Below are positions 36,205-48,792 of a stretch of DNA of 64,000 nt, in pieces. Made by a program: the position numbers and the translations under genes. This stretch comes from Meloidogyne chitwoodi (Eukaryota > Nematoda > Chromadorea > Rhabditida > Meloidogynidae): NCBI GenBank assembly GCA_015183035.1, contig JACZZP010000017.1, positions 1,302,001-1,366,000 of the forward strand. Reading direction: 5' to 3'. The notes under the pieces are model-generated. The model ran no database searches and was not told the origin of the DNA. It saw only the letters and a list, made by a program, of their open reading frames with translations. Positions within the stretch are counted from its first letter, which is position 1, and every line of letters starts with the position of its first letter.

Positions 36205-37179
36205 ATGTTTTTTATTAAAAAATTAAATAAAAATTATTTTTTATATTTATTTCTTTATTTTTATTATTTAATTAATTGTATTATATCTGCCCCATCTTCT
36301 TCTTCTTCTCGCCCCTCGAATGTTCAAATTAATGAACAGTTAGAAGAAAAAGAAATAAATTGTAATTCTTCCCATCAGAGAAATGGTAAAAATTTAAATT
36401 TTTTAATTTTGATATTTTTTTAAAAATAAATTTAAAAATGTTAAGAAGGTTATTGACTTGTATTTCCCTATCTTTAAATTTTCCTAAAATATATATTAAT
36501 TTTTAAGTTAAATATATGTCTGAGGATTATGATGTAAAGATATTGGAATGTTTAACTGAAAGAATGTCTAAATTAAATGAAAAACAAGAGAAAAAGCTTA
36601 TTAAATTATTAAAAATAATTAGAAAAAATAAAAAAGAAATTTTAGAAGTATTTAAGAGTGAAATATTATTTAATCAATTTATTGGTTATGTTGAAAATAA
36701 TATTACAAGAATTAACTCAGAAAAGAAAAATAAAATTGTAATTTATTTTTAAAATAATTTTTTAATTTTTATTTTAATTATAGTGGGTTGATACTTTATT
36801 AAAATTAAAAAATGATTATGAATTTGAAAAAATATTAGAAGCTGTTGATACTTGTAAAAATTTAAATAATTCTGTTTTTCGTCAAGTTCTTCTAAATTTT
36901 TGTCTAACAAATGTTAAAATAAAAATTGATAAAATATTTAAATTATCAAAAATTCAAATTGAAATTAATTTTAATTTAAATGAATTACCAAATAATAATA
37001 ATATAAGAAATAATTTTGAAGATCAAGAAATGGAGAATTTTATTTTTGAAAAGAAAAAGAAATCTAGTTCATTTTTTAGTAATAAATCTTTTTTTAATAG
37101 AATTAAGGAAACAAAAATTATTAGTAGAGAATCTTCTTCTTCATTTTCATCATTTTCATCATCATTTAAAGAAAAATAA
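36205..37179 (+). CDS. Unrecognised secreted 268-residue protein
   Basis: Three exons, 36205-36385, 36508-36737 and 36784-37179, join in frame. Residues 1 to about 28 form a signal peptide (Lys-rich start, Phe/Tyr/Leu-rich core, probable cleavage after ISA), followed by a Ser/Pro-rich stretch. The middle is a Lys/Glu/Leu/Ile-rich, probably helical region with a few cysteines. The C-terminus is Ser/Phe-rich, including repeated SSFSS. No known domain is evident. A small secreted protein of this kind beside leader-bearing RING genes would fit a nematode secretome gene, but the sequence shows no function. Confidence 0.72.
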
Positions 37180-37552
37180 TTTAATTTTTAATTTTATTAT
37201 TTAATATTATTTAATATTAATTAATATATTTAATTTTGTAAATATTATTTCTGTTTTTATTAAAATTAAAAGTTTAAATAAAATTAATTTAAAAATTTCT
37301 TTTCGGATTTATTAATATTAAAATATTTTTCTAAAACTTTTAATTTCAAAAATTCATAAATGAATTTTCGAAATAATTTATAAATTAATTTTCTTTTATA
37401 TTTAATTATATGAACTAATATTAATTAAATTAATAAATTTATTTCACACAATTCAAATAATTTTTATAATAATTTTATTATTTATAATTAATTATATATT
37501 ATTTATTAAAATATATTTTTATTAACTTTTTCCATTATATCTTTTTTCTTTT
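37180..37552. other. Spacer between convergent genes
   Basis: AT-rich 3' flanks of two convergent genes; nothing recognised. Confidence 0.4.
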
Positions 37553-39597
37553 TTATTTTCCTCCAAAAACACTAGTTAAGAAAGAAGTTCCTAATTTTAC
37601 AGCCTTCATTGTTCCTTTATATAAATCTTGTACTTCACTAAAACCAGCAATTTGTTTAATTCCATATTCAGCTGCATCAAATAATGTTTGAGTAACACAT
37701 TTCGTTCCAGACTTTAATAATATTTTTTAAAAATTAAATTTAAATATATTTTTTTAATTTACCGCTAAATAAGGAACATAAGCGACAGGTAATCTAGCAG
37801 TTTCACAAAATCCTTGTTGTCCAATAAAGCAAGCAACATTTTCTTTAGGAAATTTCTAATAAAATTAAAAAATATTTTTTAAAATTATTTATGAAATACA
37901 TACATCTAAACAATCACAAAATTGATCATCACATCGTTGCTTTGATTCACAACGATCATAACATGCAGTTATATTAAGACAACAAGAATTAATTTCAGCT
38001 TAAATTTAAATATAAATAATTAAATATAAATATTTACCTGTATTATTATAACAAACTAAATTAGCAGCTCCTTGTGTAACAGATCTGGCAAATTCTGGTC
38101 CACATTGTAAAACTTCTTTAAAAATAATTTTGTTAAAAAAATAAAATTTTAAATTTAAAAACCTCCTTCTCCTAAACTAGCTTTATAATGTCTTCGAGTC
38201 AAAAGATTCATTGGAAATCCTTCAGCTATAAAAATTAAATTTTTAAATAATTTTATAAAAATATATTTATTTTACCCCATGAAATATTAAGACCAATTCC
38301 TAAATAAAATAAAAATAAATTTAATAATTTTTATTTTACTACCCTCAAGTAAATAAAAAGAATTTTTTGTTCCAGGAAATTTTTTAACTTGAGTTACAAA
38401 ACGATCTATAAATATAAAAAATAAAAATTAAATTTTTAATAATTATAAGTAAAATAAATAAAATTACCATAATTATTTTGAATTCCAAATGTTTCAAATA
38501 AATTAATATTTTCATCTTCTTTATCTAAAAATAAATAAATAAATTTATTTATTTATTATTAAATTAAATTAAAACCTTTAATTAAAGAAGATTTAAAAAT
38601 TGGATGAACTCCAATCATTTTATATTTTATATTTTTAAAAGGTGAATCATCTTTAAATAAAAAATATTTTAAATAATATTTTTAAAAATTAATTTAACCA
38701 GTTTCATTATAATAAAATAAATTTTTATTATCTTTGGATGGCAATGGAAATTCTAAAAAATATAAATATTTTTTTAATTAAATAAAATTAAATTTACCAG
38801 AATCGGGAGCATAAAGAAAAGCAAAAAATCGGTGATATACTAAAAAAAATTTTAAATAAAATTATTAAAAAAATTATTTTACAAAATCCTGCGAGTAAAT
38901 AAAATATATTTGGCTCTACTTTCATCATTGCAATCATATCTCCGGCTTAAAATTTTTTTAAATATTAATTTTATTTTTTAATTTAACCTTTAGCTTCTTC
39001 ACAAGGTACTTTACAAGTATAATTATATGTTCCATTTCCTAAAAAAATTAATTTTTATTTTATTTTTAAATTATTTATATACTTACTGTACGATTTAACA
39101 CGTAAAGCATCATTTTTAACTTTATAATCATTTTCCATATCACAACCATTTTCTTCAGTAAATTCATTATCTTGTACACATAAATTATTTATAACTTCAA
39201 TCCAAGTATCAAATCCATCTAAAATTTATAATTAAAATATTAATTTAAAAATCTTATTTATTTTTATTTTAATAAAATTACTTGTTTCATTTCTATATCT
39301 TCTAGGTAATAATAATTGCGGAGCAAACAAATCACATAAAATTTCTTAAAAATTAATTTATTAAATAATAATTAATTTTTATTTACCTTGTTTAATTACT
39401 TTATCATAAGTATGTTCAACACCTAACAATTTTTCAAATGTATTTAAAAATGATTGTTCATTCTTCTGTTCAGGTACAAGCATTTTAAAAAATGTACTAA
39501 TCACAATTTCTTGAATTATGGTGCTAGATTCATTTAATTGAATCAAACCAAATAAAATAAAAATATTAATTAATAAAAAATTAATTTTTGAAAACAT
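37553..39597 (-). CDS. Secretory phospholipase A2-like protein lacking the catalytic His-Asp
   Basis: Sixteen minus-strand exons join in frame to 440 aa: 39597-39387, 39344-39282, 39218-39087, 39038-38988, 38945-38883, 38839-38798, 38752-38699, 38650-38576, 38524-38468, 38405-38343, 38299-38276, 38225-38163, 38115-38038, 37998-37904, 37855-37763 and 37711-37553. Residues 1 to about 24 are a signal peptide. The C-terminal third is Cys-rich and resembles secreted PLA2, group XII most: CCLNITACYDRC aligns with the CCxxHDxCY active-site helix, followed by CDDQFCDCL and FCETA. The His and Asp of the catalytic dyad are replaced by Ile and Thr, so lipid hydrolysis is unlikely by this mechanism; vertebrate PLA2G12B is a precedent for an inactive member. 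The N-terminal two thirds match nothing I know. Exons 2-13 all have lengths divisible by three and sit between phase-1 introns. Confidence 0.7.
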
Positions 39598-40438
39598 TTT
39601 TCGTTATCTAAAATTATTTCTTCTTTTAAATTTATTTTTAAATATTTTTTAATATAAATTGATTTTAAAAACATAAATATGTCAATTAAAATTTTGTAAT
39701 AGAAATATAAAGAAAATTTTAAAAATTTTTCTTATAATTTAATTAATTAAATAAATTAATTAAATAATTTTAAAATAATAAATATATTTATTTTTAAATT
39801 TAAAAAGAATTAAATGATGTCTTTCTTCATTTAATAAATTACTTATATATTATTATTTATGTACTTTTATTTTAATTAACACATTCTAAAATAAATTACT
39901 TTTATTTCAAAGTATGATCTGGAATTTATTAAAAATACTTTTTTTGTCCTTTTTAAAGACTAGACATAATTTTTTCTTTTTTTCTTTGAAAAATACCTAT
40001 AAATAAATTTTTTAAATTTAAATAAAAAATAATAGGCATATTTTGAATTAAATTTTTTAATTAAAATAAATTAAAAAAAAATTAGTCTGAAAAATAAAAT
40101 TATTTAATTCAAAAATAAAGTCAAAAATAGAAAAAAAAAATAAAAAAATTATTTTTTATTTTTTAATGATTATTTTAATTTAATAAAAATTCTTTAATGG
40201 TAAAATTTTTAATTACAAATGTTTTTAATAAAATATTTATTTTTAGTAATTATTTTATAAAAAAATATTAAAAAATGGTCTTTTTTATTTAAAAAAGAAA
40301 ATACAAGAATTTAAATTTAAGATTTTAATTTATAAAAATCTGAACATTTTAAAATTTAAATGACAATTAAATAAAATAAAAATAGAAAATAATTAAAACA
40401 ATTTTAATTAAAATACTTTAAAAATATTAATTTTATTC
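39598..40438. other. AT-rich spacer
   Basis: Promoter side of the PLA2-like gene and 3' flank of the receptor array. Nothing recognised. Confidence 0.4.
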
Positions 40439-41792
40439 TTAAGAATTAATTGTTTTTGCTGGTGATAATTTATTTCTTTTTATTTCAACTGGCTTAACAG
40501 TTTTAATTTTATTATCATTTATTAAACTTAAATTTTCTTTAGTAAATGGAAAATAAATTTTAAAACATTTATAAAAAGCATTTCCATAAATACTGCTAAA
40601 AAATAATTTAATTAAAAATTAAAAAATAATTAATTAAAAATACCTCATTATGTAAATTAGAGGAGTATAAAATGCTAAAATAGGGACAAGAAAACAACCA
40701 GCTATTTGCATTATATACCAAGATTTTAATTGTGATATTTGTAACCAAGAAAGAATATTTCTAATTAAAGTATTTATAAACCATCCAGAAAATTCTAAAA
40801 AGAAAACAGCCAAAATTGATTTTAACATTCTTTTAGAAGTTTCATTTGTTGAAGAAATAACTTTATTTTTTAAAAAATTAATTAAATTAATTTAATTTGA
40901 ATAAAATACCTTTTTTATTCATAATAATCCATAAAATAATATAAAATACAAGAGAAATTAAATTAAAATAAATAACAATTTGAAAAACAAATGCTGGGAC
41001 AGGATCAGAAGTTGAACAGGTTACTAATCTTTAAAAATAATATTTAACAATTTTTTTTTATTTTTTTATTTACTTTGTTGGTGTTAAAATTAATGAAATA
41101 TTTATTCCAGTAAATACAGTATAAGCAGCATAAATAGTAATTAATCCAATAATTCCAATTAAATAAAAATAATATCCTCTTAATGATTTTTGAATATTTT
41201 TCATATGCCTTTTTAAAATAAATAAATGAAATTAATTTAAAAATAAAAATTAAATTAATACCAAAAAGGAAAAACAACAACAATAAGTCTATCAATAGAT
41301 AAAGCTAAATAAAATAAATATTGAGCTTGAACAAAGAAAATTGGTAAAATCATTAAATAAAAACAATATTTTAAAGAAATTAAATTAATTCCAGTTATAG
41401 CAATTATAAATTGAATTGAAAATGTTAACATATAAAAAAAGCTACAAAAACAATTGGCTGCTATTAAAATATTATAACTATCACGAAATGATCTTTTTAA
41501 AAATTAAATAGTATTAGATATATATTTAATATTTTTATAATAATTTAAATTAAATTATTTAAATATATTTTATTTAAAAATAATTTAAATAAAATACTTT
41601 GTTTTCCAAGTAACATAAATTAAACTAATACTAAGCATTTGAGCAATAACAGAAAAAACAAATTTTATTCCAGTAAGTAAAATTAAATCTAAACTTTGAC
41701 CCAAATTTTTAAAATGAGCTACGACCTTGAAAAATAAATTTTAAATTTATTTTTTTTAATATTTAAACCTCATCAATGTTTGTGTTATTCAT
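40439..41792 (-). CDS. Srsx-like serpentine chemoreceptor, array copy A
   Basis: First of three tandem rhodopsin-like nematode receptors. Seven minus-strand exons; the first is only 24 nt (41792-41769) and the stop is at 40441-40439. TM3 ends YLALSIDRLIVVVFPFW, with an SIDRL in the DRY position and the FPFW that is common in Srsx receptors. TM6 is in the exon with RMLKSILAVFFLEFSGW, TM7 follows with VPILAFYTPLIYIM. The exon coding NILIAANCFCSFFYMLTF is almost identical to that of copy B. Frame is open throughout. Srsx is my best guess; another solo family is possible. Confidence 0.76.
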
Positions 41793-42891
41793 TATATTTT
41801 ATAATTTGTTAAATTATTAATTTTTAGGATTTTTATATTTAAATATAATAGGTACATATATTTTCTGAAAATTATTTAAATAAAATTTAATTTTATATTA
41901 AAAATTATTTTAAAATTTAAATTGAAATTGAAATAAATAATAAATTAACCAAATTTTTCAATAAAAAATAATTTTATCATTAATAATTTTTATATTAAAA
42001 AAATGTTAAAATATTTTATTAATGAGATGTTGGTAAAGAATAATTTTAAATTTATGTCAAGTACTTTATTTATTTAATAATTTGTAAAATGTCTCATTAT
42101 TTAAATAATCTTAAAATTAATTGAAACGGAAATATTTAAATGAGTACATTTTATTTAAATATTTTAAACTTAAATTATATTTTAATATATAATTGTATTT
42201 TTTAATTGATAAATAATTTTTTTTTTGCAATTATAATTCAAAAAATATGAAGAAAATAATTTTTAATTAATTAATTAATTAAATTCTAAATTTAAAATAT
42301 TTAATAAATTATTTTATAATTAATAATTAAAATTTAAATAAATAATTATATACTTAAGTAAATACTTAAATATCTAAAAAATTAAAAATCATTGGCGTCA
42401 TATTTAATTATATAATTTAATTTTATTTTATTTTCACTACTATTTATTTATTATTAAAATAATATTTGCCTAACTTTTTCGTACCAAAAAAATAAATTAT
42501 GACGTTTAAAAAAAGAAAGTTAAATAAAAATACGTTAAGAAAACATAAACTAAGATTTAGAAGATTAAATTGTAAATTTAAAGATTTTTGAATAAAAATT
42601 AATTTTTGCTTTATTATTTAAGCACTGGTTTTATGTGAGAATTTATTTTTACAAAATTTAAAATAATAATATACATAATTATTATTTTCAAATATTAAAT
42701 ATAATTATAAGGCTGAAGATTTATTGGCTTAATCTCTACAAAAATATTTTACACAATTATATTTTTAAGAAAGAACAATTTTACTTATTTTTGGATCGTT
42801 TTGTGTATTTTTAATAAATCAAATAAATATTAAAAATTTTATTCTAAATATATTATAGATACATTTTAATTAAATAATTATTATATATCTT
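41793..42891. other. Spacer between receptor copies A and B
   Basis: About 1.1 kb of very AT-rich DNA. No gene or mobile element recognised. Confidence 0.4.
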
Positions 42892-44265
42892 TTATTTTTT
42901 TAAATTGCTAATATTTCCATTTATTTTAGTAGTTTGTTGTATTTTATGTGAAATTTGAATAATCCCATTTTTATTAACCAAAACAGTTGAACTATTATTT
43001 TCTCCAGAAAATGGAAAATGATGTCCAAAACATTTATAATAAGCTGAGCTATAAATACTACTAAATAATTAAAATAAATATATATTTTTTAAAAATTATT
43101 TAAAAAATATTTACCTAGTTTTATAAATAACAGGAGCATAAAGTGCAAGTGCTGGAACTAAAAAAAGACCAGCTATTTGCATAAAATACCAAAGTTTTAA
43201 TTCTGGAACATTTAACCAATTAAGAATATTTCGAAGAAGAGTATTTCCAAACCATCCAAAAAATTCCAAGAAAAATACTGATAAAATAGATTTTAACATA
43301 CGTTTTGTAGAGCTTGTTTTTGATATTGCAAGTCCTTTAAAATAAATAATAATTATTTGAATTTATTATTTGTTTTTATGTTTTTCATTTAATTTAATAA
43401 ATGAATTAATTTTTATTAAAAATGTCCAAATAAATACCTTTTTTATGAACAATAACCCAAAGAAGAATATAAAAAACCAAAGAAAGAAAATTAATATAAA
43501 CAGGAATATTAAAATAAAAAGAAGGAATTGGATCTTGTGTAGAGCATGTTACTAATCTAAAATAATTGAAATTAAAATAAATTATTTATTTTAATTTAAT
43601 TATATTTACTTTTCTGGCAATTGAATTAAAGATAAATTAATTCCAGTTGTTACAGTAAATGTAGCATAAATAATTATAGGAAGAATAATAATTGTTAAAT
43701 AAATATTTAATCCTTTATCTGATTTTTGAATATTTTTGACATGCCTTTAAATTTTAATAAATAAATAAAATGTTAATTATTTTAAAATACCAAAAAGGAA
43801 ATATTACAGCAATAAGTCTATCAATTGATAAAGCTAAATAAAATAAATATTGAGCTTGAACAAAAAAGAAAGGTAAAGCCATTAAATAAAAACAATATTT
43901 TAAAGAAATTAAATTAATTCCAGTTATAGCAATTATAAATTGAATTGAAAATGTTAACATATAAAAAAAGCTACAAAAACAATTGGCTGCTATTAAAATA
44001 TTATAACTATCACGAAATGACCTTTTTAAAAATTAAAAAGTAATATTAATTAATTAATTAATATTACTTTGTTTTAATTGTTAAATAAATAAGACTTAAA
44101 TGGAATAATTGGGCAATAATTGAAAAAATAAATTTTATTCCATTAAATGTAATTAATTCAATATTTTGACCAGCATTTTGATAACGAATTAATACCTTTT
44201 AAAAAAAATTAAATTTTGAAAAAATAAATTAAAAATATTACTTCAGAAGTATTGTTATTATTCAT
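42892..44265 (-). CDS. Srsx-like serpentine chemoreceptor, array copy B
   Basis: Tandem paralogue of copies A and C with the same seven-exon layout as A, including a tiny first exon coding for eight residues rich in Asn. TM3 segment reads YLALSIDRLIAVIFPFW. The TM6 exon has RMLKSILSVFFLEFFGW. The tail is longer than in A and rich in Asn, Ser and Lys. Exon 3 matches copy A at nucleotide level far better than the neighbouring exons do. No inactivating change seen. Confidence 0.76.
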
Positions 44266-45799
44266 ATTTTTTATAATTTGATCAAAAAATTTTATTTTAT
44301 TTAAATAATTTTTATTAAGAAATCAAATTAATTTTATTTTAAATATTTTAAAATCTAAAACAGAATTTAAATATAATTATTTATTAAAAATTGTTTAAAT
44401 TAAATATAAAACAAATTTTTATATATATTTAATAATCTTTTTATATAATACCTATAAATATATCTATTAAAACATAAAAATAATAAAAAAATAAACAAAA
44501 TTTTCTGTTATTTAATTTTGTTAATTATTACATAAAAAATTAGATATATAATTTTAATTTTTAACAAAATAAGAAATAATGAAGAAATTAAGATTTAATT
44601 TAATATTTAAATATATAAAGTTATGATAAATTAAAATATTTAAATTAATTTGAAATAAAAAATATAGTTTAATTTTATTTAAATATAAATCTTTACTATT
44701 TTTAAAATTAAATGTTAAAATATATATTTTTTGTATTTAACTATAAATTTATAAATACAAAAAATAAAATCATTTTTAAAATTAAAAAATGTTTTATTTA
44801 AAATTTTAAATACCTAAATTTCTTTAAATTGAAATTAAATGTATTCAATTACTTAATTATTTTTTTATTTAACAAGAGAAATATTTAAATAATTCAAAAA
44901 AGGTAATTTTAATAAAAGATAAAACAATTAAAAATTATTTTTAAAACAATTCCTTTTTCTAATAAAAAATTAAACAATGCCATTGTTAAATTTAAGTTTT
45001 TATATTTTTAAAATTTAAAAATAAAAATTATTTTTAAATAATTAATAAATACAAATATTATTACTTGAAATATTAATTAAAAAAAAAACAGATGGAAAAA
45101 TGTTTAAAAATTAATTAAAAATATAGGAAGCAGATAATTTTTAATTAATTAATTTTTAAAATAAGAGATAATTAAAATAAAATATAAAAATTAATTAATT
45201 TCTTTAAAAATATTTGAAAAATCTAATATTTATTTATTTTAATTAATTTAATTAAAAAAATCTTTATTTCTTTTTTATTTATTTTTAATAAATAACTGAA
45301 TAAACACTTTTTGAGTTATCCGATAAAAATAGTCTAAAGAGTAAATTTTAAAAAGAATAAAAAATATTTTAAAATTTATGCGAAAAACTTTTTTTTTTAA
45401 AAAATGTTATTTTATATTTGAGAAAAAATTAAAAAATTGAATTTTTAATTTTTTAAAAATTGTATAAATCTATTTTAATATTTATAAAACTAAAAATTTA
45501 TTTTTAGTTTTTTTGGAAGTTTATTTTTAATATTAAAATAAAAAGAAATAATTTTAAAAAATATATAAAAATAATATTTCTTTTAATAAAATTTCAATTA
45601 TTTTATTTAGCAAAAACTCAAAAGTTATAGTTTTATTAATTCAAAAATTATCTAAATATTTTAATTTATGTAATAGAAAAAAAGATATTTATTTCAATTT
45701 ATGCAAAAAATAATATTAATTTATAAAAAATATATTTATAGTTTAAAATAATAATTATTATACTTCAATTTAAATATTTATTTATTTATTTATTATTGT
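44266..45799. other. Spacer between receptor copies B and C
   Basis: About 1.5 kb, very AT-rich. Nothing recognised. Confidence 0.4.
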
Positions 45800-47199
45800 T
45801 TATATTCTTTGTGTATCATCAAATGAAGGTGGAGTTTGTATATTATTATTCCAAGGTCTAACAATATCAATTTTTGAAACTTTTACTTTTTGTATGGTCA
45901 TTCCAGTTTTATTTTTATAATTAATTATAGAAGAACCAGCAATATCATGTTTACCAGTAAAAGGGAAATGAAAACCAAAACATGAATTAAAAGCTCTTCC
46001 ATAATCTTTACTAAAATTAATAAATAAATTTAAATATACTTATATTATAAAAATAACCTCAAAATATAAAGAACAGGAGCATAAAGTGCCAATATTGGAA
46101 CAAGAATAATTCCAGCAATATTCATTGAACGCCAAAGAAATATTGGGGAAACTTGTAACCAAGTTAATATATTTCTTGTTAATGTATTGCCAAACCAACC
46201 AAAAAATTCAAGCAAAAAAACAGAAATAATAGATTTTAAAATACGTTGAGTAGCGTAAATATTAGCTGATAAATTAACTTAAAAAAATAAATAAATTATA
46301 TTTATATATAATTATTTTAATAAAATTTAGTATATTTTAGGAATAAAAATATACAATTTAATTTTTTTTTAATTTTTAAATAAATAAAAAACTTACTCTT
46401 ACCATTTTTACGCATAACTGCCCATAATAACACATAACATATGAGAGAAATAAAATTAAAATAAACAACAACTTGGAAAATAATTGCTGGAACAGCATCG
46501 GGAGTTGAACAAGAAACTAATCTTTAAATTAATTAATTTAATTATTATTAATTAAATTAATTATTTACTTATTTGGATTATCAAAATATGCAGGTTGTAT
46601 TCCAGTTAAAACAGTAAAACCAGAATAACAAATTATTAAACAAAAAATAAAAAATAAATATAAATTACTTCCTCTTTCTGATTTTTGAATATTTGTTAAA
46701 TGCCTTTAAAAATATAAAATATTAATTATAATTAATAATTTAATTTATTTAAAAGAAAATACCAGATTGGAAACATAACGGTAATTAAACGATCAATTGA
46801 TAAAGCCAAATAAAGTAAATATTGGCCTTGAACAAAGAAAATAGGTAAAATCATTAATGGATAACATATTTTTAAAGGAATAAAATTTATTCCACTAATT
46901 ATTATTCCAAATTGAATTATAAATGTAAACATAAAGAAAAATCCACAAATTGAATTAGAAACAATTAAAATATTGTAACTTTGGCGTAATGTCCTTTTTT
47001 TAAAAAATATAAATAAATAAATAAATTATTTTAATTTTTACTTTGTTTTAAAAGTAACATAAATAATACTTAAATTCATTAATTGTGAAATTAAAGCAAA
47101 AATAAATTTAATACTAGCCCATGTTATTAATTCTAAATTTTGTCCGGCATCTTTAAAACGAAGTAAAATTTCATCAGTTGAATTTATTGAATTATTCAT
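45800..47199 (-). CDS. Srsx-like serpentine chemoreceptor, array copy C
   Basis: Most divergent of the three tandem paralogues. It has six exons: the intron that separates the first eight codons in A and B is absent and the coding sequence runs straight from the start (47199) into TM1. TM3 ends YLALSIDRLITVMFPIW. The intracellular loop before TM6 is longer, with a KSKLINL-type extension or alternative acceptor; a larger intron precedes it. The tail is Ser/Thr/Pro-rich and ends at 45802-45800. Intact by inspection. Confidence 0.75.
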
Positions 47200-48792
47200 T
47201 TATTTAAATTAATTAAATGTTTTAAAGAATTAAAATTATAAAGTAAATCTGTTTAGTCAATTTAGTTGTTTTAATATAAAAATTAGAATTCTGTTCTTTT
47301 TTAAAATTTTAATTAAATTTTAATTAGTATTTATATAAATTATAAACGTGGGTAATTAAATAAAAAAATTTTAATTTTAAAGTACTAAAATTAAAAATAA
47401 TATAGCTTCGTGTGAAATTTTTGAATTAAAATTCCAAAATTTAAAAAAAAAATTTAAAAAAAAATTTTGTGAGAAAATTATTTATTCAAAAAATGCGTAT
47501 GAATTTTTAATAAAATATAATATTTATATATTAAAAAATAATTTACAAAAATAATAACGTTAAAAATTTATTAATTATGAGAATTTATTTAGGAAAAAAT
47601 TTTTTTTAATTAAAATAAAAAATTGACGTTAATGGAAATAAATACAAATATTAAAAGTTTTTTTTTTAAATTTAAAGAATAAAAATAAAATATAATAATG
47701 ACAAAAATACAAATTAATTAGATAATCTTTTTTTATTTATTTTATATTTATACCTATTTTAAGAGATAAATACAAAAATTAACTAATTTTCAGAAAAATA
47801 TTCATCAATGTTCTTATAAAAAATTTAAAATTTTATTTTTTTATTTTTTTTATAAAGACAATTTTTTATATTTTATTTATATAAATTTTTAATAATAATA
47901 ATTATTTTTTTTAATTAATTATTTTAAAAAATTTAAATAATATTTTTAGATTGCATGTTAAAATATTAATTTAAATAAATTAATAAAATTTATTAATTGG
48001 TAAAATAATTTTTATTAAAGAAATAATTTTTAAAATATTAAAATATAAGGTCACGCATAAAAAATAATAAATAAAAAATATTTCAAAAAAAAAATAAAAT
48101 TATTAATATTAATTTTAAAATAATGATGACATAATTAGCGAATATATTTAAATTACTTATTTATAAAAATAAAATTAAAAATTCTATTTTGAATTTGTTT
48201 TTATTTAATTTTTGCAGTCATTAATTTTTAGTTATTTTATTTTTATTAAATTTATTTAAATTTAAATTTATTTATTAGATACTATTTTGGAATAAAAATA
48301 ATTATATATTATATTTATATACCATTTTTAGTAATATTTATTTATTTATATAATTCTTTTAAATTATTAATTAATTTAATGTCATTAATTTTGTTTTATT
48401 TTAATTTATTTAATTAAAATTCTTATTAAAATTTTGCAATTTTTTTTAATTTATTGAACGGATGGAGATAGGTAATTAAAAAAAAACTAATTATATTTTT
48501 AATTAATTTAAACAGACAAAATAATTATATTTTTTTCTCAGGGCTGAATAAAAAAATATATAGGAAATAATTTAAAAATTAAATCTTAATTAAAAAATAA
48601 ATACAAATTAAAAATTATAATAATTTTTAATTTTATACATTAAATTTTTTTATAAATAATTACCCAACCATTTATTTAAAATTAATTTTAAAAAATTAAA
48701 TAAAACAGTAAATATTAAAAAAAATGAATTTATTTATTTTTAAAAAATACAAAAATAATTAATTATTATTAAAAAATAAGTATATTATATTT
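47200..48792. other. AT-rich spacer
   Basis: About 1.6 kb with no recognisable gene, RNA or element. Confidence 0.4.
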
